DNA of 64,000 bases from Moesziomyces globuligerus (lineage: Eukaryota; Basidiomycota; Ustilaginomycetes; Ustilaginales; Ustilaginaceae), in assembly GCA_030849465.1 (NCBI GenBank), contig JARVLF010000006.1, positions 930,001 to 994,000 of the forward strand. The letters run 5' to 3'. Shown piece by piece: positions 52,057-61,500 of the stretch. A model generated the notes under the pieces. That model was not told where the DNA came from. It saw only the letters and a program-made list of their open reading frames with translations, and made no database searches. Position numbers and translations under genes: made by a program. Positions within the stretch are counted from its first letter, which is position 1; every line of letters starts with the position of its first letter.

Positions 52057-52691
52057 TCATCGTCGCCACCACCACAAGAAGACCTAAGGACGGATCAGCA
52101 TGACGTTAGAAGGTCAGTACTCATTCTGGTTGCGAGCGGAGCCGGAGTACGGTGAGGGATGGTGTGTGAGAGACGTACGAAGATCCAGGTGACGAAGAGG
52201 AGGAAGAGCATCATGTTGCAGAACCATCCGCCCTGTCTCTTTGCCATCTTGTTCATGCGTCTGAACGTGCCTCCGAGAAAGGCCGAGGTGTTGTCAAACG
52301 CCTCTCCGAGCGCGCCGAGGTCTTTGGTCGAGTCGCGGACTTCGGAGCCGATGTTGAGCGTGATCTCCTTGAGCATCGAGACGCGCGCCGAGAGGCCGTC
52401 GAGGCGCTGGTCGTTCTGCTCCTCGAGGTCCTCGGCGGTGCGCGTGGCCGAGTAGGCGGAAGCGGCACGACCGAGGATGCCATCGCCGTACGAGGCTGCG
52501 GATTCCTTTTTGGGTGCTCCGACAAAGTCGGAGCTGACGTAGGGCGAGGAGGACGAGGCGTTGGACGAGGAGGGATACGGATTCGAATCGTACGGCGACG
52601 AGGAGCGGTAGGCCGAGAGCGAGGACGAGCTCGGATAGGCTCCGCCCGCGAGCAGCGCGTGGCGATCCGTAGTGCCCGTCCGCCGATTCAT
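52057..52691 (-). CDS. BET1: ER-Golgi SNARE Bet1 (two exons)
   Basis: A tail-anchored Qc-SNARE acting in ER-to-Golgi vesicle fusion. Exon 1 is 52179-52691 and a tiny exon 2 is 52057-52083. The 95-base intron has a GTACGT donor, a CTAAC-type branch site and a CCTTAG acceptor, and joins in phase 0 to give 179 residues. A Ser/Tyr/Pro-rich N-terminal region (1-80) precedes the SNARE helix. The helix reads NDQRLDGLSARVSMLKEITL, then IGSEVRDSTKDLGALGEAF, then DNTSAFLGGTFRRMNKMAKR. The anchor is MMLFLLFVTWIF from exon 1 plus VFLWWWRR from exon 2, giving a complete membrane helix with a basic end as in other Bet1 proteins. Without the splice the anchor would be cut short and followed by an unrelated tail. 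Start at the MNRR ATG. Confidence 0.85.
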
Positions 52692-54335
52692 GACAGTGGG
52701 GCCGCGACGACCGAGGCGCGGAGGTTGCTGTCGCGTCAAGGTTGCAGATGCACAGCAAGGCGGGCGAGCTGATGACGGCGGTCAACACTCGGCATGGCCC
52801 AACACTTCGGCTCTCGGAGCCCCATCGACGTGGCTCTGGCGCATGTCTCGACCCTGAATGACAAAGCCTTACTTGGCCAAGCATGCATTCTCTTCCTTTC
52901 CGCTGCTAGATATCAAAGTCTAACAGCAAAGTCGATAAACCGAGTTCGGATCAACTCGGAGTATGGCCAGCATTCAGCGGATGTTCTGGCGGTAGCGGCT
53001 GCCAAGCAGCGAGGAAGGATGCCCCGCTCACTTCGGGATCCGGCTAGCATCGCTCGCCGGGGTGCTCTTCACGGGCCCCCACTCGTAGCCCCACAGCCGC
53101 TACGGCCCGTCCGCTCGTGGTCTTTGAAGCCATCGGCGGTAGAAGGACATCTTGTCGAAGCAGGCTGTCATCTCGCAAACGCGATATCGGCCACCAAAGT
53201 CGATCAAGTCATTAAACGTCGCTCAACCAGGCGCCCTTCCGAATGCCATTCCACGCAAGAGCGTTGCCAACAGGCTGTCGGGCTGTGGGACCAGAGGCAG
53301 GCGAGCGCGGTCTTGGGCCGGCGAGTCCGTTGAAACAGCCGGTTGATCCGACCGACAAGGTACTGAAAGGAAAAAAAACCGATTTGGCTGCGTGGCATTT
53401 CATGCAGACCGGGAGATTTTTGGGGCGGAGAGATTGCACTCGAGCACATGCAAGCTACTGTACTGTGCTCACAGCCTGCTCCGTCAGAGCACCTGCAACG
53501 ACGACAAGCGGGGGGATGGATGGGCAAGCGTAACGGCACTTTCCGGCCGTATGCGGGCAAGGGGAGGAGCTGTTGATGTCGGAACGAGAGCACCACCAAC
53601 ACCCGGAGCGCTCGACGGACTCGGGCGTGAAATCCGATATCGATGGAGGCGGAGCGGCCGATCGCAGCTGCACGCGGCAGCTGAAAAGCGCGAAAGCGCG
53701 AAAGCGCAGCTGGCAATAGATATTCACATCACCTTTTCTCTGCGAGTGTGTGTGTGTTGGGGGGAGACTGCTTCTTCTGTTTCTTCTCGATTTTTTTGAC
53801 CGGGCTGGAATAGTGCCCCGAGCTGCAAGCGCTGCCTCCACCGATCTCTGCTGCATCTCTGCCCAGCGACGCTCGAGGCTGCGCCCAAGCGCAATTTTCA
53901 ACCTCGGTCTCATCGTCACAGCCGTCAGCGCGACTCGCAGATCGCTGTGTGCTGCCGCAAAGGCGGCTGCTGCTCTCTCTCTCTCTCTCTCCACCGGCCG
54001 GCTGATTCGGCAGCGCCGTTTCCCCCAAGCTTTTTTTTTTTTTTTTTTTTTTCTCGTGGGCTCCTCGCGAGCGTGTGGATGTGCCCTTTCAGCCTGGCCT
54101 CGTTCGCGGTGCCTCGCTCGCTCGTTCGCTCGCTTGGCTGCGCTTTTTCGCTGCTTCTTCGGCGCTTCAAGACAGTCCAGTCCAGCCCGGCCCGTCCGCG
54201 GTTGGCACGCTTTGGCCCTCGAAACCTGGCCGCGCTGGACCGTTTGACGTCGTGCCGCTCCGTCTCCCTCCCGCTCCACCACCATCTCACATCTTTGTTT
54301 GGCATCCCCCTCTCCCCCTTTGCTCACTGACAACG
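52692..54335. other. Divergent promoter region, BET1 and citrate synthase
   Basis: This 1.6-kb stretch lies upstream of both genes. It contains a (CT)9 run (53973-53990) and a T22 run (54031-54052) about 290 bases before the citrate synthase ATG. No gene is recognised. Confidence 0.6.
54031..54052. repeat. T22 homopolymer tract
   Basis: Twenty-two consecutive T residues, following a (CT)9 run about 40 bases earlier, in the promoter or leader of the citrate synthase gene. Poly(dT) tracts often exclude nucleosomes in fungal promoters. Confidence 0.9.
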
Positions 54336-55855
54336 ATGCTGTCGCTCACCGTCCCCCGCCTCGCCCTCCGCGCCGCTGCTCCCTCGCGCCAGTTCGCCGC
54401 CGCGACTGGCGCCGGCGCCGTCCGCTTCGCCTCGACCAAGACGCTCAAGGACGCCGTCGCCGAGATCATCCCCGCCAAGCAGGAGCAGCTCAAGAAGCTC
54501 AAGGCTGAGCACGGCGAGTCCAAGCTCGGCGAGATCCAGCTCCAGCACCTCCTCGGTGGTATGCGCGGCCTCAAGGTCATGCTCTGGGAGGGCTCCGTTC
54601 TCGACTCCGAGACCGGCATCACCTTCCACGGCAAGTCCATCCCCGACTCCCAGAAGGTCCTCCCCACCGCCGCCGACCTCGGCCTGAACGGCAACGAGAT
54701 CCGTAAGTCTTCCATTTGCAACCCTTGGTCGCAAGAAAAGCAGAGCCCCTAAAACTGACAATTCGTGTGTTTCTTCGCCTCGCAACCCACCCTGCAGTCC
54801 CCGAGTCGATGCTCTGGCTCCTCCTCACCGGCAACGTGCCCTCCAAGGAGGAGGTCAAGGGCCTCTCGGCTGAGCTCGCCGCCAAGGGTGCTCTCCCCGC
54901 GCACGTCGAGAAGATCATCGACTCGTTCCCCAAGACGCTCCACCCCATGACCCAGTTCGCCGCTGCCGTCGCTGCGCTCAACCACGACAGCAAGTTTGCC
55001 GCCGCCTACGCCAAGGGCATCAAGAAGACCGAGTACTGGGCCCCCGTGCTCGAGGACTCGATCGACCTCATCGCCAAGCTGCCCGCCGTGGCCGCGCGCA
55101 TCTACTACAACGTCTTTGGCCGCGGTGACGGCAACCAGGCGATCGACTCGAACCTCGACCTGATCGGCAACTACTCGAAGATGATCGGCTACGGCGACAA
55201 CCAGGGCATGACCGACTACCTGCGTCTGTACATTGCCATCCACGGCGACCACGAGGGCGGCAACGTCTCTGCGCACACGGCGCACCTGGTCGGCTCGGCG
55301 CTCTCGGACCCGTACCTCTCGTACTCGGCTGCGCTGCTCGGTCTCGCCGGCCCGCTGCACGGCCTGGCCAACCAGGAGGTGCTCGGCTGGGCGCTGGCCA
55401 TGCAGGAGGCCGTCGGCGAGAACGCGTCGGACGAGCAGATCAAGGAGTACCTCTGGTCGACGCTCAAGTCGGGCCGCGTCGTGCCCGGCTACGGCCACGC
55501 GGTGCTCCGCCAGCCCGACCCGCGCTTCACCGCGCTGAGCAAGTTCTGCGACACGCGCCCCGAGCTGCGCGACTCGCCCATCGTCCAGCTCGTCCAGAAG
55601 GTCTCGCAGGTCGCCCCCGGCGTGCTCAAGGAGCACGGCAAGACCAAGAACCCCTTCCCCAACGTCGACGCCGCCTCGGGCTGCGTGCTCTACCAGTACG
55701 GCCTCACCGAGTTCACCTACTACACGGTCATCTTTGGTATCTCGCGTGCCATCGGCGCGCTCCCGCAGCTCGTCGCCGACCGCTACCTCGGCATGCCCAT
55801 CGAGCGCCCCAAGTCCATGTCCATGGATTCGCTCGAGGCCTTCCTCAAGAAGTAA
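54336..55855 (+). CDS. CIT1: Mitochondrial citrate synthase (two exons)
   Basis: Catalyses condensation of acetyl-CoA and oxaloacetate in the TCA cycle. Exon 1 is 54336-54702 and exon 2 is 54798-55855. The 95-base intron has a GTAAGT donor and a CTGCAG acceptor, phase 1, giving 474 residues. Residues 1-32 form an Arg/Ala-rich presequence ([20 protein letters not shown]). The mature enzyme begins [20 protein letters not shown]. Hallmarks are [32 protein letters not shown] (across the splice), [12 protein letters not shown] with the first catalytic His, and [14 protein letters not shown] with the second. The catalytic Asp is in [15 protein letters not shown]. The C-terminus EAFLKK is not a peroxisomal PTS1, and the presequence supports a mitochondrial location. 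Confidence 0.96.
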
Positions 55856-56280
55856 AGCGCGACCCGCTCTGCCTCTCTCGAAAGCCGAACTCGGGCTACA
55901 ATGCGCCGTGTGCTAGCAAGCCGTCTCCGAGGCGTGGTGAATGCACGGTCTCGTCTGTACTACAGCTCTTGCCTTTTTCTTTCCCCAAAAGAGATTTCTT
56001 CTTCCCGCTCCTTTTGTTTGGTGACGGTGTGGTGTGGTGGGTGCGCGTGAGAGCGAGCGAGCTTGTGTGTGGGGATTTTTTTTGGCAGGTCTTTCGCGCG
56101 GTAAGAAGAAGCGAGAAGAAGCGCGTGGTCGAGATGCGCGGCGGCTGAGTTGGACGCGACTAGAGAGCGGCTGGGCGTGTTGGGTGGAGCAACACTTTTT
56201 CTAGCAAGTGCAGCTGGTTGGAGTGTTGCGTCTTGTCTGTTGCCGCCACCACGATAGGACGATAGGACGATAGTACGAAG
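55856..56280. other. Intergenic, citrate synthase to WD40 gene
   Basis: Tandem genes flank this stretch. It holds a trailer and the promoter of the WD40 gene, with a short ATAGGACG direct repeat (about 56254-56272) just before the ATG. Confidence 0.6.
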
Positions 56281-57984
56281 ATGCAGGCGACTACGAATGC
56301 GTCGCTGTTCCAGACGTCGTACTCTGAGGCGTTGGGGGCGTATCGATCCCGCAAGGCGGTCTATACATCTGGGCTTTCCGACTCGGGCACCACGCCGCAA
56401 GAGGCGAGGCGGGTTGTGGGGTATCCGATCCACCTTGATCCGCGATTCGAGTCGGCCGTGTTGCGCGATCCGGCACGACTGGCCGAGGAAGGCTCGGGCG
56501 CGGATGGAGGAGCGTTTCGCGTGCTCTCGCTGCGCGTGACCGAGGATGAGGGCGGAAGTATCTGGACCTCGGAAGCGGGTGGTGTGGTACGCCAGCTCGA
56601 CGCCGAATCCGGTACCACCCGAACAGTCTATCGAGGTGCTAAAGCTCCTGTTCCTGCTTTTGATTTCCTTCGCACCGATGCAGGCGAGCAACTGCTTGTG
56701 ACGGGATCGTGGGATCGTGCACTTCGAATCTACCGTCTCGGTACCCCCTCGCCTCTGGTGCAGGTGGACGAAGCAATGGGTGACTTTATCAAAGCGGTCC
56801 ACGTCTTCGTCTCCAATGGTACAACCTACATCGCTGTAGCTGGAAGCGATAAGAGCATCATGCTCTACGACGCCACGCCTCTCACGACGCTTTCCGCCTC
56901 GGGGAGTGGCGAGGTGGGTGGGTTGAAGTGCGTTCACAAGTACGCGGTGCATACGCGTCCGATCAACGCGCTGACCAGTCTGGTCGATTGCGAGGGAGGA
57001 GCGAGGTTGTTTTCGGGTGATTCGATGGGTCGTATCATCGAATCGAAGCTCTCGGCCTCTCAACGGCTCGTGCCCGTGCGCGAAATGCTCGGCTTCTCCA
57101 CCGCCATCTACTCTCTCGCATCGTCCTGGCATCGTCTAGACGCCGATACCCGCGCTCCCGACGATGCGTGGTTGTCCGAACCGCGCGAAGACGACCAAGG
57201 CAACCGCTACCGTCTCGCCGCCCAACTCTGGGCCGCCTCGGGCGACAAGTCTGCAGCCGCCTTTACGCTTTCGCCCTCACTCCAACCTCGCTCTCCTAAG
57301 CCGTCGGGCAGATCGTTACCAATCGAGGGGTCCGAGCCTGCGCTGCACCAGTCGCTCCGTCTGCCGCATCGTGATTTTGTCATGGCCGTTCTGCCCGTTG
57401 GCGCACTGCTTCCGGCTGCATACCCGCTTGCAGACAAGTGGGCGCATGCTGTCGTCACAGCTGGCGCAGACGAACACATTCACCTCCACCCCAACCCAGC
57501 CTCCAGCGCAGATAACCACGTCTATAGCGCTGAAGGTCACTGGCATCAAGTCTCGTCCCTCGCCGCATGGATCCGTCACCCCAAGCCCCCCGCGAACCCC
57601 GCGAGCACAGCGAGCACCGCGAACCTCGCGAGCACCACGAGTACGACGAGTACCAGTGGTGCCGTGAGTAGCACGAACCCCACCAGTGGGTCAAGTGGGT
57701 CAAGTGGGTCAAGTGTAGGGAGGGGGGGAGGTATGTTGCCCGAAGCGGGGGGTTTGGAGGTGTGGATAGTGTCTGGAGGATTAGACGGATCGGTGCGTCG
57801 ATGGAACCTGGCCGAGCTGTCTAGGCTTCCTGCACCTAAACTCGTGGCTCCTAGTCCCGAGACGAGCCAGGTGCAGCCGGACTGGGACCAGGATTCGCTC
57901 CCTCCGCTCGCGTCGAACAAGCTGGTGCAGATGACCGCCGAGGAAGAGGCCGAACTCGCAGACCTAATGTCTGACGACGACTAA
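56281..57984 (+). CDS. WD40-repeat protein of unknown function
   Basis: A 567-residue protein with at least five WD40-like blades. Recognisable blade ends are GSIWTSEAGGVVRQLDAESG, LLVTGSWDRALRIYRL, YIAVAGSDKSIMLYDA, LFSGDSMGRIIESKL, HAVVTAGADEHIHLHP and WIVSGGLDGSVRRWNL. Between the last two is a low-complexity Pro/Ala/Ser/Thr linker (about 435-485). Part of it is encoded by a nine-base minisatellite giving a Ser-Gly-Ser pattern. The C-terminus is acidic (TAEEEAELADLMSDDD). There is no signal peptide or membrane helix, so a cytosolic or nuclear scaffold is likely. I cannot assign an orthologue. It is one exon and converges with the O-GlcNAc transferase gene. Confidence 0.78.
   Translation: MQATTNASLFQTSYSEALGAYRSRKAVYTSGLSDSGTTPQEARRVVGYPIHLDPRFESAVLRDPARLAEEGSGADGGAFRVLSLRVTEDEGGSIWTSEAGGVVRQLDAESGTTRTVYRGAKAPVPAFDFLRTDAGEQLLVTGSWDRALRIYRLGTPSPLVQVDEAMGDFIKAVHVFVSNGTTYIAVAGSDKSIMLYDATPLTTLSASGSGEVGGLKCVHKYAVHTRPINALTSLVDCEGGARLFSGDSMGRIIESKLSASQRLVPVREMLGFSTAIYSLASSWHRLDADTRAPDDAWLSEPREDDQGNRYRLAAQLWAASGDKSAAAFTLSPSLQPRSPKPSGRSLPIEGSEPALHQSLRLPHRDFVMAVLPVGALLPAAYPLADKWAHAVVTAGADEHIHLHPNPASSADNHVYSAEGHWHQVSSLAAWIRHPKPPANPASTASTANLASTTSTTSTSGAVSSTNPTSGSSGSSGSSVGRGGGMLPEAGGLEVWIVSGGLDGSVRRWNLAELSRLPAPKLVAPSPETSQVQPDWDQDSLPPLASNKLVQMTAEEEAELADLMSDDD
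57685..57715. repeat. Nine-base minisatellite inside the WD40 gene
   Basis: Three perfect copies of AGTGGGTCA plus a partial fourth. The unit length is a multiple of three, so copy changes keep the frame; it encodes a Ser-Gly-Ser repeat in a linker between blades. Confidence 0.9.
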
Positions 57985-58564
57985 CAACCATGTCAAATGC
58001 GAATCCTCATTTCGAGACATGCGATGAACAAGACAGTTGAAGCTTCCCCAACCAGGTCGGCTCAACCAACAAGGCCAGAGACCAGATGAGATCAGCTGCG
58101 ACGGTGAGACAGTGGAATCAAGCTGAGATGTGAGCTGGAATGAGGGGTCTCTGGAGCTTGGTGACGCTCCCCAATCGTCGTCGGATTCCTGTCCTGACTC
58201 GGTTCGCGCCATCACGACAAGTTGAAGCTGCGACCAGTGCCACCATTCCAGCTCCTCCCCTCTCGCCTAGCCCTTGGTGGGTCGGTCTCCATCGCCATCA
58301 AACCCTCACCCACATCGCCCGCACTTGCACGCATCTCTACCTCACCACGCTCAGACCACACCCCCACCACACCCTTCGTCAACATGCCCACACCAAGCTA
58401 CCGTGCGCACGAGCTGCATCTCCCCCCCACCCCACATGGCGATGTCTCGTTCCATCCGCGCCATCGTATCATCACCAATCCAAACTCCATCATGCACTCG
58501 TACTCAACACGACGCCATTCACTCGTCTCTGTGCCGACTCTGTGAGCACACTTTTTCTGCACTG
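57985..58564. other. Convergent intergenic region, WD40 gene and O-GlcNAc transferase gene
   Basis: It contains the two 3' ends. Its frames translate to Pro/His-rich low-complexity sequence from a C/A-rich strand and show no family. Confidence 0.6.
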
Positions 58565-61500
58565 CTACAAGTGCTTGACCCAGATATGGCCGGAGCTGGC
58601 TAGCCTCTGACCGAGCGGAGTGCTCGGATCGAGCGCTGCGGTCTCGGGCGTATCCTCGGCATCGACACCGAGGACCCACCTGTTCCAAGCCTCCTGGTAG
58701 CCCTTTTCGAGATCGCTCGTCCACTGCCTCGTGTCAAACAGCGGAGAGGCGTGCTCGCGCGTGGCGAACAGACGCTTCCTGAGCCGCGCGAGTCCTCGCT
58801 CGTCGACGAGCGCACGGCGCGTCACCGCACGCGCATACTCGGGCGAGGGCGGCAGCCTGATCTTGCTCCTCGGCGGGATGCTAGCTGCGAGCCTCGGGTC
58901 AGTGGCCGCGGTCGCATCCGCGTGCTTGGCCGCCTCGGCCAGCGAGACGCCGGCAGGCGCCGGCGCCGGTTCGCCAGGCAACACCGACACCGATCGAGCC
59001 CGCTTGGCCGCTGCCCCCTCCGGCTTGGCCTCTCCACCGCCTTGCGTGGATTGCGAAGCCGAAGCGAGCGCCGCAGCGGACGTGGAATGCGGCTGCGCAG
59101 CCACGCTCTGCGGATCCGCCTCGAGGTCGCTCGCCCACCTCTGCCTGGCTGGGTCGACGACGCCCTCTACCTCGCTGCCGCTCTCGTCCAGGTACACGTA
59201 CCGCAGGCCGTGCGCGAACTGCACGGCGCGCTCCTCGTACTCGGCTTCGCTGTGCACCGTCATCTCATCGCCCAAGCCCGTCGCATGCACGATCGAGGCG
59301 GCGACGCGCGAGCACATCTTGTGCCGATGCCGTGGCCACGTGAGCACGGGCGTCGCCGACCACAGGATGTCCGCCGCCGTCGTGTGCGCGTTGCACTCGG
59401 TCGTGTCCAGAAACAGGTCGGCGATGCGGCCGCGGTGGATGTGGATGTGCTTCGGCGCCACATCGGTAAAGATGACGCGCGCCGCCACGTCGTCGCCCGC
59501 ATACTGCCTCGCCTCGCGCAGCAGATGGTGCTCCCCCGCCGCCGGGAAGCGCAGCAGCCACAGGATCGACTTGGGCACGCGCTGCAGGATGCGCAGCCAC
59601 AGCCGGAAGAGCATCGGATCGCACTTGTACAGCTGGTTGAAGTCGGCAAAGATCACATAGTCGTCCGGCAGCTTGGGGAACAGCTCGCGCCGCATCGAGT
59701 ACCGCTTGAGCTCTTCGCTCGCCCACAGCTGCTCCTCCGATGGCGCAGCTCCCATGGTCGATCCGCTGCCCAGGCTGCTGTTGTCGGCCTTGCTGGCCGC
59801 TTCGATCGTCTCGGCCGCCACGTTTTCGCGGAAACCCTGCTTGTGATCGTTGACAAAGTACGTGTGCGGCATGTAGATGAATCGGTCTGGATACACCCAT
59901 TCATCCGACGCCTCCTCGGGATCGAGGTCGGCCATGAGATCCGTCGGTCGCGGTTCGAGCGCCGCACCTCCCACGCCAGCAGCCAGCTTGAGATGGCGCC
60001 ATCGATCGACACTCGTCATCTCGGGCGGGCACACGATCGGATCCGCCACCACCCAGTCCGTCCAGCGCGAGGCCATGCTGCCCGCAAAGCCCATAAACTC
60101 CATCTGCACGGGACACGGGCGTGCCGCAAAGACCTCGTTGCGGGCGCCCTTGGTGTAGCCGTTGAGGTTTATGAGCACGTGGATGTTGTCCATCACGATG
60201 CGCTCCACCACCTGCTGGTTCGACCACGCCGACACGTCGAGGAAATGCTGCGCCTCGCGCTCGATCTTCTGCCTGTACGGGCTGCCGTCGGAAGGAGTCG
60301 TGGCGTACAGGAACACGTTGAAGCGCGACAGATCATGGAAGCCAAACACCGACTGCATCAGATGCGCGAGCGGATGGTTGTTGAAGTCGGACGAGACATA
60401 GCCGATGTTGATCTTGGGTGCCGGTGGCGAGGGCGGCGGGTAGACGACGTCGGGCACCCACATCTGCGTCAGCGTGCTCTGCGAGATCCTCAGAGCATTG
60501 CGGTGGCAGATGAGTCGGATCTGTCGCGGAGAAAGCGGATAGGTGAACGTGTGGAAGGGCAGCACCGTCGGGACGGCCGGAGTCACGAGGCACGACGGAA
60601 GTTTGGGCCGCGCGTACCTTGTGGCGATGCTCTGTGCCGACGTCACACGCGGCAGCTCCGTACCCGTCCGGAGCATGCCGGCACCGTATGCGTCGACATA
60701 CCATCTCCGTTGCGACCGCCGCATCATCCTTTCGATCAGCTGGATCATGTAGCCGCCCTCGCAGACGTTGTTGGCCACGCGATCGAACCCAGGCTGGTAG
60801 AACACCTGGAGCCGCTGCCTCCAAATTTCGGGTGCCGCACTGCGGGTATCGCCCATTGCCTCGACGATCGCGCGAATCCAGGCGTCCAACGGCGCAGCCA
60901 TCTGGAAGGCACCAGCTCCATAGTGGCAGCCGTCTCTGAGTTGCTTGGAGACGAGCTCCGAAACATTCGTCATCCACCCGCCCGACGCCCGCGCACCGTC
61001 CTCGCCATTGCCGTTGCTCCTGCTGCCGTAGCCGGCACCGTCCTCGGCGTGCTTATCGAGGTACACCTCTGTCCAGTCGCAAACCGCCAGGAGCGCATTG
61101 ACGAGCCCGCAGAGTGCCTCGGGGAAGTGCGGATTGACGCGTACAGCGCGGCGGTAGTACGTGACCGAGTCTTGGGTGCGGCCCTGGTCCTTAATGGCGT
61201 TGCCGAGATTGGCCAGCGCAACGTCAAAGTCGGGATTGCACTCGACCGCCCGGAGGTACATCTTGATCGCCTCGTTGAGGTGGCCCAGGTCCTTGAGGAG
61301 CGAGCCCAGGTTCGTGTAGATGTGCGGATGCTTCGGATCCAGCTGCAGTCCCTGGGTATAGTACTGCATGGCGAGTGCTTGGCCATTGAGCTGCTGTGGC
61401 TGGCCTGCTGAGTTCATCACTGTCGTGACGACTGGGATCGACGAGAGAAGGATGCCGAGGTTGTTGCACGTCGATGCCGACGGAAGCATCGAGATAGAGA

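Noticed and set aside
58751..61411. An 886-codon open frame on the plus strand opposite the O-GlcNAc transferase
   Set aside because: It is antisense of conserved GT41 codons, and its Arg/His/Leu-rich translation has no recognisable domain.
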